The translations under genes were made by a program, and so were the position numbers. Of a stretch of 64,000 bases of DNA, positions 1-9,094 are shown piece after piece; positions within the stretch are counted from its first letter, which is position 1; the number at the start of each line of letters is the position of its first letter. The stretch is from Kineobactrum sediminis. Its GTDB lineage: Bacteria > Pseudomonadota > Gammaproteobacteria > Pseudomonadales > Halieaceae. The notes beneath the pieces were generated by a model. The model was not told the origin of the DNA and did not search any database. It was given only the letters and a program-made list of their open reading frames with translations. Where the stretch lies: positions 248,001 to 312,000 of the forward strand of contig NZ_PKLZ01000002.1 of assembly GCF_002868715.1 (NCBI RefSeq), in the 5' to 3' direction.

Positions 1-1823
1 ATGGGCAGCGGGCCGGTGACCGGGTCGACGATATCTTCGTCGTAGGTGGCATCCACATAGCCCAGGCCAAGCTGCAGGTAGAGGCCGTCCACCGGCGTCC
101 AGCGCAGGTCGAGGTCCAGGCCCTGCATACTGGCATCGGCATTGCGAATGGTGTTCGAGGGCAGGCCGACACCGGGAATGGGTGCGTTGTTGAAGATCTG
201 TGCGTCGTTGTAATCGTAGTAGAACAGGGCCGCGTTCAGCTGCAGGCGACCGTCCGCCAGGCGCGTTTTGGTACCGAGCTCCCAGGCGGTCAGTTCTTCG
301 TTGTCATAGCTGCCGATGGCGTCGACATTGATGTGGAAGTTGCCGTTGTAGCCTCCGCCCTTGAAACCGCGACTGAGCGAGGTATAGACCAGCACATCGT
401 CCACCGGGCGCCAGTTCAGCGCCAGTTTACCCGATACATTGTCCTCGCTGAGATCGTCGGCAAAGCGGTAGCTGTCGGTCATACCACCGGGAACAGTGCT
501 GTCCAGGAAGAACGTGCCGGTGCCCGCGCTGGTGAAATCCACATCCAGCTGCGTATAGCGCAGCCCGGCGGTCAGGGTCAGGGTCGGGCTGAGATCGTAC
601 TCGTATTGCCCGAACAGGGCCCAGGTGCTGAGTTCCTGGGTGTTGTCGTAGCGATAGGGAACGGGCAAGCCGGCACCGGTGAGATCCACGCCCTGGTCCT
701 GGTCGAGATTCTCCTCGAAGTAGTACAGGCCGGCTATCCACACGGCGCCTTCACTACCGCCGCTCAGGCGCAACTCTTGCGAGAACATGTCCGCCTCCAC
801 CCCATACTCGGGATGGATAATGGGCGCAGGCAGCATGTCGGCATCTTCCTGGTGCAGCTTGTCCAGCTCGTCGTAGGCGGTGATCGATACCAGCTCAATG
901 CTATCGGTGAGGGTGTAGTCAAGCTTGACGGAGGCACCTGCCTGTTCCACCTGCAGTACCGGGCTGATATCCGACAAGCCCTCGTAGAAGTTCTCGTCGG
1001 CGGAGCTGTTGTACAGGTCGGCGTCGGAATCGTTGTCGCTGCCGTGAACATTGAACAGGACATTCAACCGGTCCGTCGGGGTCCAGTTCAGTTGCGCCCG
1101 GGCGGCCCAGCGTTCCTTCTCCACGTAGCTGTTGTCGACCAGGTTCTTCATGTAGCCGTCGCTGTGATAGGTCACCCCGGCGACGCGCGCTTGCACGGTG
1201 TCACCCAGGCTGCCGCCCACCGCGCCCTCGATGCGGTATTCGTCATTGCCGGTGCTGTAGTTGCCGTAGCTGCCGCGTACATAGCCTTCGGTTTCCACGC
1301 CGGGCTTGCGCGAGACCAGTGAGATTGCACCGCCAGTAGTATTGCGGCCGTAGAGCGTACCCTGCGGCCCCTTGAGTACCTCGATGCGATCAATATCGAA
1401 CAGCGCCGCAGACTGGGAGTTGGATGACCCGGCATACACCTCGTCGATATAGAAGCCCACCGGGCCACTGTTGTTGGTGGCGAAATCATTCAGCCCCACC
1501 CCGCGGATGAACACCACACTGACACCCCCTTCGCCCGCCGGTGATTCGATGTTCAGGTTGGGAATGCTGTTGGAGAGGTCGTTGCTGTCGTATAGCCCCA
1601 GCTTTTCAATGGTCTCGCCGGTCAGTGCCGACACGGTAATGCCAACGTCCTGCAGCGACTGCTCCCGCTTCTGCGCCGTCACTATGACTTCCTCCAGGGT
1701 GTTGGCCTGGGTGCTAAACGGCGCCAGCGCGGCCGCCAGCGCCACCCACAGGGGTAATCGTCGTTTGCCGAGTGCCGGCCGTTTCGAGGTTGCGGCCGCA
1801 GAATCCGTGTTGAGAACAGGCAT
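1..1823 (-). CDS. TonB-dependent receptor, 3' end outside the window
   Basis: Outer-membrane active transporter of the TonB-dependent receptor family; the ligand cannot be told from sequence. The start is the ATG complementary to 1821-1823. A hydrophobic signal segment at about residues 20-39 ends in FSTQA, followed by the TonB-box/plug start LEEVIVTAQKREQSLQDV and the plug motif GPQGTLYGRNTTGGAI, then alternating beta-barrel strands. The frame stays open for about 607 codons to the window edge, so the C-terminal barrel strands and terminal aromatic residue are missing. It is divergent from the AraC-type regulator at 1990 and may be controlled by it (inference). The plug sequence is of the type common in marine gammaproteobacteria and sphingomonads, which take up diverse organic ligands as well as siderophores. 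Confidence 0.93.
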   Translation of the reverse strand, partial: MPVLNTDSAAATSKRPALGKRRLPLWVALAAALAPFSTQANTLEEVIVTAQKREQSLQDVGITVSALTGETIEKLGLYDSNDLSNSIPNLNIESPAGEGGVSVVFIRGVGLNDFATNNSGPVGFYIDEVYAGSSNSQSAALFDIDRIEVLKGPQGTLYGRNTTGGAISLVSRKPGVETEGYVRGSYGNYSTGNDEYRIEGAVGGSLGDTVQARVAGVTYHSDGYMKNLVDNSYVEKERWAARAQLNWTPTDRLNVLFNVHGSDNDSDADLYNSSADENFYEGLSDISPVLQVEQAGASVKLDYTLTDSIELVSITAYDELDKLHQEDADMLPAPIIHPEYGVEADMFSQELRLSGGSEGAVWIAGLYYFEENLDQDQGVDLTGAGLPVPYRYDNTQELSTWALFGQYEYDLSPTLTLTAGLRYTQLDVDFTSAGTGTFFLDSTVPGGMTDSYRFADDLSEDNVSGKLALNWRPVDDVLVYTSLSRGFKGGGYNGNFHINVDAIGSYDNEELTAWELGTKTRLADGRLQLNAALFYYDYNDAQIFNNAPIPGVGLPSNTIRNADASMQGLDLDLRWTPVDGLYLQLGLGYVDATYDEDIVDPVTGPLP

Positions 1824-1901
1824 GGTGTACTCCCCGCCGCGCATGCGGCTCATTTTTATCGCTCGGTTTGTGGCGGGAAATCGGACTACCCGCTGCTGTT
1901 G

Positions 1902-1917
1902 TGTAACTCGTGTCACA
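1902..1917. promoter_or_regulatory. CRP/Vfr-like half-palindrome between receptor and regulator
   Basis: The 16-mer TGTAACTCGTGTCACA matches the CRP-type consensus TGTGA-N6-TCACA at 9 of the 10 consensus positions. It lies between the divergent TonB receptor (start 1823) and AraC regulator (start 1990). The spacing would suit control of either gene. A chance match is possible because only one copy was seen. Confidence 0.3.
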
Positions 1918-1989
1918 GAGTATTTGTCCTGCCTGTGGACAACAGGTTAGGATTGACCTATCACCTAATCATTTTCGGACAAGCGCCCC

Positions 1990-3009
1990 ATGCCGCGATC
2001 CTCCCAACACAGTATCGACGAGCGTGAAATGCCGCCGCAGCTCGCCGTACAGCTGCTGGAGTTGTTGGAAGAGCAGGGCGTTTCCCGTACCCACGTGCTC
2101 GCCGGCACCGGTATCCGCCCGCTGTTACTGGAGCGCGAGGATACCTTCGTCCCTTACCGGCAGATGGTGAACCTGGTACGGCGCGCCTTGCTGTTATCCA
2201 ATACGCCGACCCTGGGCCTGCTCAGTGGGTCGAGGGAGAATGTGAGTAGCTGGGGGATGCTCGGCTATACCATCATGAGCTGTTCCACCTACCACGAGGC
2301 CTTTTTTACCGGGCTCAAGTTTTACAAGGCCGCCAGCGGCATGCTGGCCCTGAGCGCCTACGAAGAGGGTGATCGCCTGTGCCTGCGCATGGAGGCACCA
2401 AGCGGCCTGGAAGATATCCTGCCTTTTAGCGTGGAGGAAATGGCCGGAGGTGTTGTTACCGTACTCGGGGATATCATCGGCGAGCGCTTTCAGCCACTGG
2501 AGCTGCAAACCACCTATGCAGACCCCCGCTATGCACGGTTGTACCGCAAGGTGCTACGCTGCCCGACGCGCTTCAACCAGTCCCAGAACGCGCTGTGGAT
2601 TGCCCGCCCGGACAACACACCACTGCCCCACGCCAACCCGGTCAGCGCGCGGATGTGTCGCCGCCTGGTGGAGGAGATGCTGGACAAGCACAGCCCGGAG
2701 GAGAACCTGGTGCGCGAGGTGCGTCGTGTGCTCATGCGTACGCCCGGGCAGATTCCCGACATGGAGACCGTGGCCGCGGAACTCGGGGTTAACTCCCGCC
2801 AGCTGCGTCGCCAGCTGAACACCTTCGACACCAGCTTCCGTGCGGAAGTGGACGACGTGCGCAAGCAGCTCGCGTTGGGATACCTGCGCGATTCCTCAAT
2901 GAACCTGGAACAGATCGCGACGCTACTGGGCTATACCGAGGTGACCAACTTCAGGCGCGCGTTCAAGCAGTGGACCGGACAGCCGCCCACGTATTTTCGG
3001 AGTGGTTGA
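1990..3009 (+). CDS. AraC-family transcriptional regulator with arabinose-binding-type N-terminal domain
   Basis: A DNA-binding regulator of 339 aa. The N-terminal two-thirds (about residues 20-210) fit the AraC-type arabinose-binding/dimerisation domain of the OruR/ArgR-like subgroup. The C-terminal ~90 residues hold two helix-turn-helix units: METVAAELGVNSRQLRRQL, then LEQIATLLGYTEVTNFRRAF followed by the family's closing signature KQWTGQPPTYFR. The divergent TonB receptor is the obvious candidate target. The inducer is unknown. Start is ATG at 1990; no good Shine-Dalgarno sequence is visible. Confidence 0.9.
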   Translation: MPRSSQHSIDEREMPPQLAVQLLELLEEQGVSRTHVLAGTGIRPLLLEREDTFVPYRQMVNLVRRALLLSNTPTLGLLSGSRENVSSWGMLGYTIMSCSTYHEAFFTGLKFYKAASGMLALSAYEEGDRLCLRMEAPSGLEDILPFSVEEMAGGVVTVLGDIIGERFQPLELQTTYADPRYARLYRKVLRCPTRFNQSQNALWIARPDNTPLPHANPVSARMCRRLVEEMLDKHSPEENLVREVRRVLMRTPGQIPDMETVAAELGVNSRQLRRQLNTFDTSFRAEVDDVRKQLALGYLRDSSMNLEQIATLLGYTEVTNFRRAFKQWTGQPPTYFRSG

Positions 3010-3107
3010 GCTTCAGGAGATTTGGACACCTACTGGTTGCGGAGAATGAGGGCCGCTATGTCTCTGGTTGGGTGCCTGAGAACTTAAAGTATTATAGGTC
3101 CGAATTT

Positions 3108-3974
3108 TCATGGTTCTTCCCTCATGACTTTTACGGAAGGTTCCTCTTGGATAGTACTATTGATATATGCGTTATATCGGTCGAGCTTCTCTTTACCTTC
3201 GTTTGATAACGCTGCTGGTCTGCCAGAGTCACCATCAATCGAAAACTGCTTGTCAGGACTCGGATCGATTTCCATAAGCAGGGCGTATTTTGGCGTCAAT
3301 GGAAACCGTGATAACAGGCATGGTTTCCCAGTCTTTAAGTCGAGGAATCTCCCTTCTACTGAGTAAAATGCTTTCGCCGTATACTGTCCCGCTTTTCTCT
3401 CCGGTTTCGCTTCAGGGTTGGGCGATACATTTTGCGCAAGCCGGTCACCGCTATAGCTCACCTCACCAGTCGGCTCGTGCACATCCCAGCTTTGAACAAA
3501 AAAGGTTGACGTTGTTAGTAGCTGCTCTAGCTCGGGGATAGTCAAACCGTATTCATTGGCTTCAGACACTGATCCAAATCGCCCCTTCAACTCCTCGGGT
3601 AAAACCTGCCTCACCGTCCAAGCCCACGTGCTATTGGTAGCAAGCATAAAAGCCTCTGTTTCCAGAGTTAAAGATTCTCCATCGAAGAGATCAATTTTGA
3701 ACCTGGTACCGTTACGGGGCATTTCGCCATGACCCATTTTCAAGTTATCCAAATTCACCTTTACCACACGGTCTCTCGCAGAGAAAAAACGACGGTGCGC
3801 GTAACTGTATTGGCCGTATCCTTTCACCGCGCTAGCTTTCTCTTGAGAGACCTTGCTAAAAAGCTCATCTACCTGTGAAGAATCTCCAACTCTCCCAGCG
3901 ACCGCGACTGCTGAGCCAGCGAGAGCTAACGCGAGGATCAATTTCGTTACAAAAAACTGGATATGCATAGACAT
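3108..3974 (-). CDS. Hypothetical exported protein, AT-richer than its neighbours
   Basis: A 288-aa protein of unknown function. It begins with a clear Sec signal peptide (hydrophobic LILALALAGSAVAVAG, predicted cleavage after about residue 26). The rest is soluble and mixed alpha/beta, without catalytic motifs or repeats that I recognise. Codon use is distinctly AT-richer than the genes on either side, as is the upstream stretch 3975-4120, which suggests recent acquisition. It stands alone: the AraC gene converges on it from the left, and the next gene on the right points the same way but is 170 bp upstream. It could be a periplasmic or outer-membrane-associated protein. Confidence 0.7.
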   Translation of the reverse strand: MSMHIQFFVTKLILALALAGSAVAVAGRVGDSSQVDELFSKVSQEKASAVKGYGQYSYAHRRFFSARDRVVKVNLDNLKMGHGEMPRNGTRFKIDLFDGESLTLETEAFMLATNSTWAWTVRQVLPEELKGRFGSVSEANEYGLTIPELEQLLTTSTFFVQSWDVHEPTGEVSYSGDRLAQNVSPNPEAKPERKAGQYTAKAFYSVEGRFLDLKTGKPCLLSRFPLTPKYALLMEIDPSPDKQFSIDGDSGRPAALSNEGKEKLDRYNAYINSTIQEEPSVKVMREEP

Positions 3975-4144
3975 TTCACCGAAAAAAATTACATCGAGAC
4001 CGCTACCGGCTAGTTTGAGTACATCACATAACTTCGCAAAGATTTCACACCAAGTACAATGATATTTGATCCTGCACTCAAATCCCGAATCCTAACAGAG
4101 GCTACCTAATATCGATTCCTGTGTGGGCATGTCACCCCCGCAAT

Positions 4145-5323
4145 TCATATCTGCTGTACCGGGAAGCTACTCCCCGCAAGCCATTTCCGCCAGTCGGTCT
4201 CCAGCCTGGCAATGCCACCGGGGTACGCTTTTTCCAGCGCGGCCACAGCGGAGAACGGTTTGCAGAAATTTTCCCGGGCTTGTTTTACCACATCCCGTAA
4301 TGCATACATGGCCGGTGCCTCGCGCAGCAGGAAGTGTACGAGGGACCAGGCGATCGCGTAATTGCGGTGTATCTGTGCGCCGTACCATTGTGTTCTGTCG
4401 ATAGCCAGGTAGCCGCGCAAACTCGGTGGCGGGGTCGTTTGCAGGCGCTTGATGTGATCCCGGTTAGGATGGATGGCACCGCTTTGCCCTTTCACCTGCA
4501 TGGTCTCAAAGTATTCGGCCAGCCCTTCCGTTAGCCATACTGGTGTCGGGCCGAGGTGCGCCGCGGTGATCAAATGAGAGATTTCGTGGAAGGTGACCGC
4601 CAGGTTCCGGCGCGGGTCAGCAGCGTTGAACTTCACCACGGCCTCGTTGTTGTGCATGGTATAAAAGCCTGAAACCTGTGCCGGGTGCACGGCCACGTTG
4701 GCGTAGTAGGCATCGAACCTGCCGGGGCCGCCGATCATCCGCAGCCGGATCCTGGACTGCCGCAATTGCTGTTCACCCAGGAAGAAATGCCAGGTGTCAT
4801 ACATGCGCTTTGAGCCGGCGGCGAGTTGGCCCTGGAAACCGATGGGTAGCGATACGCCGTCGGCGATAATTTCGTAGGTGAAATCCAGTTTGGTTCTACC
4901 CAGGTCCGTGACCGATGCGATGCGGCCATGGGGGCGTCGATCCGCCATGTGGGTCTGGCCCTGTTCGTCAACCCACCGATAGACAAGCTCACGAGTGGTG
5001 TCATCACGTGATTTAGTGGGAGGGCGGCCGCAAACCTGTTTGTCATTTGCGGTGTGGTCCAGGGGGGATATGCGTTGGCCGGTGGTCCCGGGCAAGTCGG
5101 GCGTATCAGGGGTTTTTATCGATGCAGTCTGGTCTACTGCCCCCGCAAGGTCTGTCGGGAAGATGTGATTTGCCTGCTCGGAAAACCAGCTCCCTACCTC
5201 TGTGGCCCATCCTTCCGGTAGGGTAACCAGCCGTGTGTCTGTTCCCCCTCGCAACCACAACGCCATCATTATGCCGATGAGGCAAAGCAGGGCAAAAACC
5301 AACCAGTACTGCCGGGTTTTCAT
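4145..5323 (-). CDS. Membrane-anchored DUF4124/DUF1570-like metalloprotease (gluzincin type)
   Basis: Probably a periplasmic peptidase-like protein tethered by an N-terminal transmembrane helix (YWLVFALLCLIGIMMALWL). A DUF4124-like segment (YRWVDEQGQTHMADRRP) follows about a third of the way in. The C-terminal half carries HEISH near residue 250, with a downstream acidic helix LTEGLAEYFE. Together these form the zinc-ligand pattern HExxH...E of gluzincins and of the DUF1570/peptidase-MA-like group. I chose ATG 5323 rather than the in-frame GTG 5335 because the transmembrane segment then begins in the usual place. The substrate is unknown. Its upstream region contains one copy of the repeat described at 5352-5412. 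Confidence 0.75.
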   Translation of the reverse strand: MKTRQYWLVFALLCLIGIMMALWLRGGTDTRLVTLPEGWATEVGSWFSEQANHIFPTDLAGAVDQTASIKTPDTPDLPGTTGQRISPLDHTANDKQVCGRPPTKSRDDTTRELVYRWVDEQGQTHMADRRPHGRIASVTDLGRTKLDFTYEIIADGVSLPIGFQGQLAAGSKRMYDTWHFFLGEQQLRQSRIRLRMIGGPGRFDAYYANVAVHPAQVSGFYTMHNNEAVVKFNAADPRRNLAVTFHEISHLITAAHLGPTPVWLTEGLAEYFETMQVKGQSGAIHPNRDHIKRLQTTPPPSLRGYLAIDRTQWYGAQIHRNYAIAWSLVHFLLREAPAMYALRDVVKQARENFCKPFSAVAALEKAYPGGIARLETDWRKWLAGSSFPVQQI

Positions 5324-5351
5324 AAAGGTGGGCACCGCCCTGTCTGTGGGT

Positions 5352-5412
5352 TGATATCGGCCACATTACACCACAGCGTGTGGTAGTGGTATTCAGGCTT
5401 TTCTCACTGCAC
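5352..5412 (+). repeat. Direct repeat copy 1 with CCACA/TGTGG palindrome
   Basis: This roughly 60-bp stretch is repeated, with scattered differences and small gaps, at about 10352-10410 in the same orientation. Shared blocks are TGATAT, the palindromic core CCACAGCGTGTGG (5371-5383; CCACACTGTGTGG in copy 2), TAG-GGTATTC and CTTTTCTCA. It may be an operator used twice, or the boundary repeat of an inserted 5-kb unit. Confidence 0.6.
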
Positions 5413-5513
5413 GTTCCACTTGTGCCGCAATACAGTTGTCCGCTCTCATGGACCTCGCGAGATACGTCTGTAGCAATCAGATGGACACAACCGATGTGTC
5501 TGTTCGAAGCGAA

Positions 5514-5564
5514 CTGTCATGTATCCATCATGTTTCTATCATATAGCCGTCACTCCTTTGTCAT
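5514..5564 (+). promoter_or_regulatory. Pho-box array, five 7-bp half-sites at 11-bp spacing
   Basis: Five heptamers occur exactly every 11 bp: CTGTCAT (5514), CCATCAT (5525), CTATCAT (5536), CCGTCAC (5547) and TTGTCAT (5558), each separated by 4 bp. The known PhoB site is CTGTCAT-N4-CTGTCAT with an 11-bp period, so this is a strong PhoB-binding array. It ends 67 bp before the first alkaline phosphatase, which fits activation of the phosphatase operon under phosphate starvation. Confidence 0.88.
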
Positions 5565-5631
5565 GGATGATCCTCATTCTGGGTCTGCGATTCATTTGCA
5601 AACGCCGTGATCACAGACAAGGAACGACATC

Positions 5632-7236
5632 ATGAAGAATGGAAAGACGAAACTGGCAACCGCGCTGGCAGCGCTGTTGGGCAGTGTAGCCGCAACATCT
5701 CAGGTATTACCTGCACAACAGACCGGTAACGCATGGTTTCAGGAAGCCAACGACAATGTCGCCAACAAGGTAAAAACCCAGAATAACCCGCGCCTCGCAA
5801 AAAATATCATCCTGTTCGTAGGCGACGGTATGGGGGTTTCTACTTTGACCGGCGCGCGCATTTTCGAAGCCCAGGCGAATGGCGCGGAGTTTGGTGAAGA
5901 GCATGAATTGTATTTCGAGAATTTCCCGCATACGGCACTTGTGAAAACCTATAACACCAATTCCCAGGTGCCCGACTCCGCCGGCACGATGATGGCGATG
6001 GTCGCGGGCCTGAAGACCGATATCGGTGTGTTTGGTTACGACGAAACTGTTGATCGCGGGGATTGCACCACCATAGGGGACCATAACGAGGTTGCCTCCT
6101 ATCTCGAAATGGCCGAAATATCCGGGATGGCAACGGGCATTGTGTCAACGGCTCGTTTGACCCATGCAACGCCCGGTGCCCTGTACGCGAAAACGCCTGA
6201 CCGAAACTACGAAGATATTTCCGACATTGGTGCCGGAAGCAGCTGTGAAGGCCAGATAGAAGATATTGCCTTGCAACTGGTGAACTTCGAAGAAAACCTC
6301 GAATCTCGTTACGAGGGTGTCGATGTTAACGGACTTGAAGTCGCCATGGGTGGTGGTCGTCGCCATTTCATCCCCAACGATGCAGCCTTTAATGTAGAAA
6401 AGCCCACTGCGGCGGGTGCCGAGGGCGACCGTACAGACAGCCGTGATCTCACTGCGGAATGGAAGGAAAAATATGCGGATGGTGCATACGTCAACACCAA
6501 AGCAGAGCTGGACGCAATCGATACCAGCTCTGTAAATAGAGTGTTCGCCTTGTTCAATGAGTCACATATGCAGTACGAAGCTGACCGTGGCAACGACATC
6601 GCCGGTGAGCCGTCAATTGCCGAAATGACCCAAACGGCGATTGAGGTTCTCGATAACGATCCCGACGGGTTCTTCCTGATGGTGGAATCAGGACGCATTG
6701 ACCACGCCCACCACGCGGGCAACGCTTATGGCGCCTTTGCCGACACCGCCGCGATGGCTGAAGCAGTGAAAGCCGCTTACGATTCAACAGACCCCGATGA
6801 AACGTTGATTATTGTTACGGCTGACCACAGCCATGTTATGACCATGGGTGGCTATGTCACGCGGGGCAACCCGATTTTGGGCAAAGCTGTCTACACGCCC
6901 GGCGGCGATCCTCAGTTAGCCAGCGATGGCTTGCCGTTTACTACCATCAATTACAATAACGGTCGGGGTTTTTGTGACCTCGGTTCGGAGACCGATTCCG
7001 ACGCCGGTTATGGTTGCCCTTCCGCTGCCGGTACGCGCACTGATTTGACAGTGACGGACACTACGGCATCCGGTTATCACCAGGAGGCGCTTGTGCCTTT
7101 GGGTTCGGAAACGCATTCGGGCGAAGACATCACCGTTCATGCGACTGGCCCCGGTGCGGGCTTCGTTCGGGGCACGGTTGAGCAGAGCATGATCTTCCAC
7201 ATTATGAACAGAGCGCGTCCGGTTATCGGCGAGTAA
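5632..7236 (+). CDS. Alkaline phosphatase, secreted (PhoA family)
   Basis: A 534-aa phosphomonoesterase of the alkaline phosphatase superfamily, releasing phosphate from organic esters outside the cytoplasm. The N-terminus is a signal peptide (about residues 1-28). Metal and active-site motifs are complete: VGDGMG (residues 63-68), the phosphorylated serine in VPDSAGT (S116), ESGRIDHAHHAG (352-363), TADHSH (396-401) and HSGED near the end. The start is ATG at 5632 with AAGGA just upstream. It is preceded by a Pho-box array and followed after 13 bp by a paralogue, so this is a tandem duplication under phosphate control. An additional C-terminal domain is absent. Confidence 0.95.
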   Translation: MKNGKTKLATALAALLGSVAATSQVLPAQQTGNAWFQEANDNVANKVKTQNNPRLAKNIILFVGDGMGVSTLTGARIFEAQANGAEFGEEHELYFENFPHTALVKTYNTNSQVPDSAGTMMAMVAGLKTDIGVFGYDETVDRGDCTTIGDHNEVASYLEMAEISGMATGIVSTARLTHATPGALYAKTPDRNYEDISDIGAGSSCEGQIEDIALQLVNFEENLESRYEGVDVNGLEVAMGGGRRHFIPNDAAFNVEKPTAAGAEGDRTDSRDLTAEWKEKYADGAYVNTKAELDAIDTSSVNRVFALFNESHMQYEADRGNDIAGEPSIAEMTQTAIEVLDNDPDGFFLMVESGRIDHAHHAGNAYGAFADTAAMAEAVKAAYDSTDPDETLIIVTADHSHVMTMGGYVTRGNPILGKAVYTPGGDPQLASDGLPFTTINYNNGRGFCDLGSETDSDAGYGCPSAAGTRTDLTVTDTTASGYHQEALVPLGSETHSGEDITVHATGPGAGFVRGTVEQSMIFHIMNRARPVIGE

Positions 7237-7249
7237 GGAGCACAGGAAT

Positions 7250-9028
7250 ATGTTAATCCAGAAACCAGCCAGTTTATTGAAAGTACTCGCGTTGGCGGTC
7301 GTCGGCGCTACCCTGGTAGCGTGTGAAGGCGACGACGGTTCCGCCGGCACGCAGGGTCTGCCGGGCGTTCAGGGACCGCAAGGGGATCAGGGGCCCATAG
7401 GGGACCAGGGGCCCGCAGGCGCCGATGGCGAGGACGCGCCCGTCACTCTATCCCGTTTGCAGCTGTTGAATAACGTTAACAACGCATTTTACGTCAATGA
7501 CGAAGGCCGTATGCAGGCGATGTCATCCGAAGACCTGAAAGAAGTGCGCGGGTCCGCGAAGAATGTGATCCTGTTTGTGGGCGACGGCATGGGTGTCTCC
7601 ACCGTCACCGCCGCGCGTATACGTGCCGGCGAAATCAAGGGGATGGCATGGGACGATGCACTTTCCAGCGACTTCGATGGCCCCGAATCAAACGATCTGT
7701 CGTTTGACCGGTTCCCTTTTGCCGGTTTGGTGAAAGTCTATAACACCAACTCCCAGGTCCCGGACTCGGCCGGAACGATGAACGCCATGGTAACCGGTGT
7801 TAAAACCGACATTGGCACCTTTGGCTTCGACCAGACAGTGGTTCGTGGCGATTGCACTACGGGCACCGATGCCAATGTGTTACGAACCAGCCTCGAACTG
7901 GCCGAGATTGCCGGACTGTCGACCGGTGTGGTCTCCACGGCACGTGTCACGCACGCCACGCCTGCAGCCAATTATGCGAAAAGTGTAGATCGTAACTACG
8001 AAGACAATTCCGATGTGCCAGTTGGTTGCGGGGAAGAAGACATCGCGTCACAGTTGCTCTCTTTGGAGGCGCGTGTCAAAACGGCGGTTCCGGGAGCTAG
8101 AATTGACGGTATCGACGTGGTGATGGGTGGCGGACGCCGTCATTTCCTCCCCAACGACGCAACTGAAAATGTGGAGAAGCCCACAGCCGCAGGTGCCGAA
8201 GGTGACCGAACTGATGGTCGCAACCTGTTTGACGAGTGGTCTGCCTTGTACGCAGATGGTGTGATCGCTCACGATAAGGCCGCCTTTGACGCTGTCGATA
8301 CCGAGTCTACCAGCAAGCTGATGGGCATTTTCAATGAGTCTCACATGCAGTATGAGCTGGACCGCAACAACGATATTCTGGGTGAGCCATCACTGTCGGA
8401 AATGACAGCAAAAGCCATTCAGATTCTCGACAACAATCCGCGGGGATTTTATCTGCAGGTGGAGTCGGGCCGTATAGACCATGCTCACCACGCGGGTAAC
8501 GCGGCAGGTGCCCTGGCCGATACCATCGAAATGGCAAAGGCGGTGCAAGCGGCCGTAAACCTGACCAGTGTCGAAAATACCCTGATCATCGTCACGGCTG
8601 ACCACAGCCATGTGTTGACGATTGGTGGTTATGTGAAGCGCGGCAACCCGATCCTGGGTAAGGCAATCTATGCAGGATCCGATACGCCCCAGGCGGCATC
8701 GGATGGCATGCCGTTTACCACGCTGGCTTACACTAATGGTCGCGGCTTTTGTGATCTCGGGGCCGAAACGGACTCCGATGCAGGTTATGGGTGCCCCATC
8801 ACCAGTGGCCGTGTCGACATCAGTTCGATAGATACGACGGCGGCCGGTTACCACCAGGAGGCGATCATTCCACTCAGTTCTGAGACACACTCAGGTGAAG
8901 ACGTGGGTATTTACGCTCAGGGGCCCGGTGCTTCACTGGTCCGCGGTACAAACGAGCAGAACGCCATTTTCCACTTCGTGGACTACGCACTCGATTTGAT
9001 TGCGAAAGCGGATCAGGCAGTTCAGTAG
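7250..9028 (+). CDS. Alkaline phosphatase lipoprotein with collagen-like tether
   Basis: A second alkaline phosphatase, closely similar to the gene upstream over its catalytic part (VGDGMG, VPDSAGT, ESGRIDHAHHAG, TADHSH, HSGED all present). Its N-terminus is different: a lipoprotein signal with lipobox LVAC (Cys25) followed by eleven uninterrupted Gly-X-Y triplets at residues 30-62. The mature enzyme is therefore predicted to be lipid-anchored and held off the membrane by a short collagen-like stalk. The gene overlaps its ribosome-binding site with the previous stop codon (TAAGGAG), indicating one transcript. A perfect hairpin terminator follows. The duplication plus tether suggests one diffusible and one surface-held enzyme (inference). 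Confidence 0.94.
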   Translation: MLIQKPASLLKVLALAVVGATLVACEGDDGSAGTQGLPGVQGPQGDQGPIGDQGPAGADGEDAPVTLSRLQLLNNVNNAFYVNDEGRMQAMSSEDLKEVRGSAKNVILFVGDGMGVSTVTAARIRAGEIKGMAWDDALSSDFDGPESNDLSFDRFPFAGLVKVYNTNSQVPDSAGTMNAMVTGVKTDIGTFGFDQTVVRGDCTTGTDANVLRTSLELAEIAGLSTGVVSTARVTHATPAANYAKSVDRNYEDNSDVPVGCGEEDIASQLLSLEARVKTAVPGARIDGIDVVMGGGRRHFLPNDATENVEKPTAAGAEGDRTDGRNLFDEWSALYADGVIAHDKAAFDAVDTESTSKLMGIFNESHMQYELDRNNDILGEPSLSEMTAKAIQILDNNPRGFYLQVESGRIDHAHHAGNAAGALADTIEMAKAVQAAVNLTSVENTLIIVTADHSHVLTIGGYVKRGNPILGKAIYAGSDTPQAASDGMPFTTLAYTNGRGFCDLGAETDSDAGYGCPITSGRVDISSIDTTAAGYHQEAIIPLSSETHSGEDVGIYAQGPGASLVRGTNEQNAIFHFVDYALDLIAKADQAVQ

Positions 9029-9046
9029 TTTTGTAAAACCCTGTTA

Positions 9047-9076
9047 CCCGCCGGCGGTGACGCCGGCGGGTTCTTT
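9047..9076 (+). terminator. Rho-independent terminator after the phosphatase pair
   Basis: A perfect 10-bp GC-rich stem (CCCGCCGGCG / CGCCGGCGGG) with a GTGA loop spans 9047-9070 and is followed by TTCTTTTGTT. It sits between the second phosphatase and the secreted-protein gene at 9095. It may end the main transcript or act as a partial terminator that lowers expression of the downstream gene. Confidence 0.85.
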
Positions 9077-9094
9077 TGTTCCAGGAGACAAGCC

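Noticed and set aside
333-1322. A long rightward open frame of 329 codons
   Set aside because: It lies wholly antisense to the TonB receptor, and its translation (many Val/Gly/Gln runs) is typical of antisense shadow.
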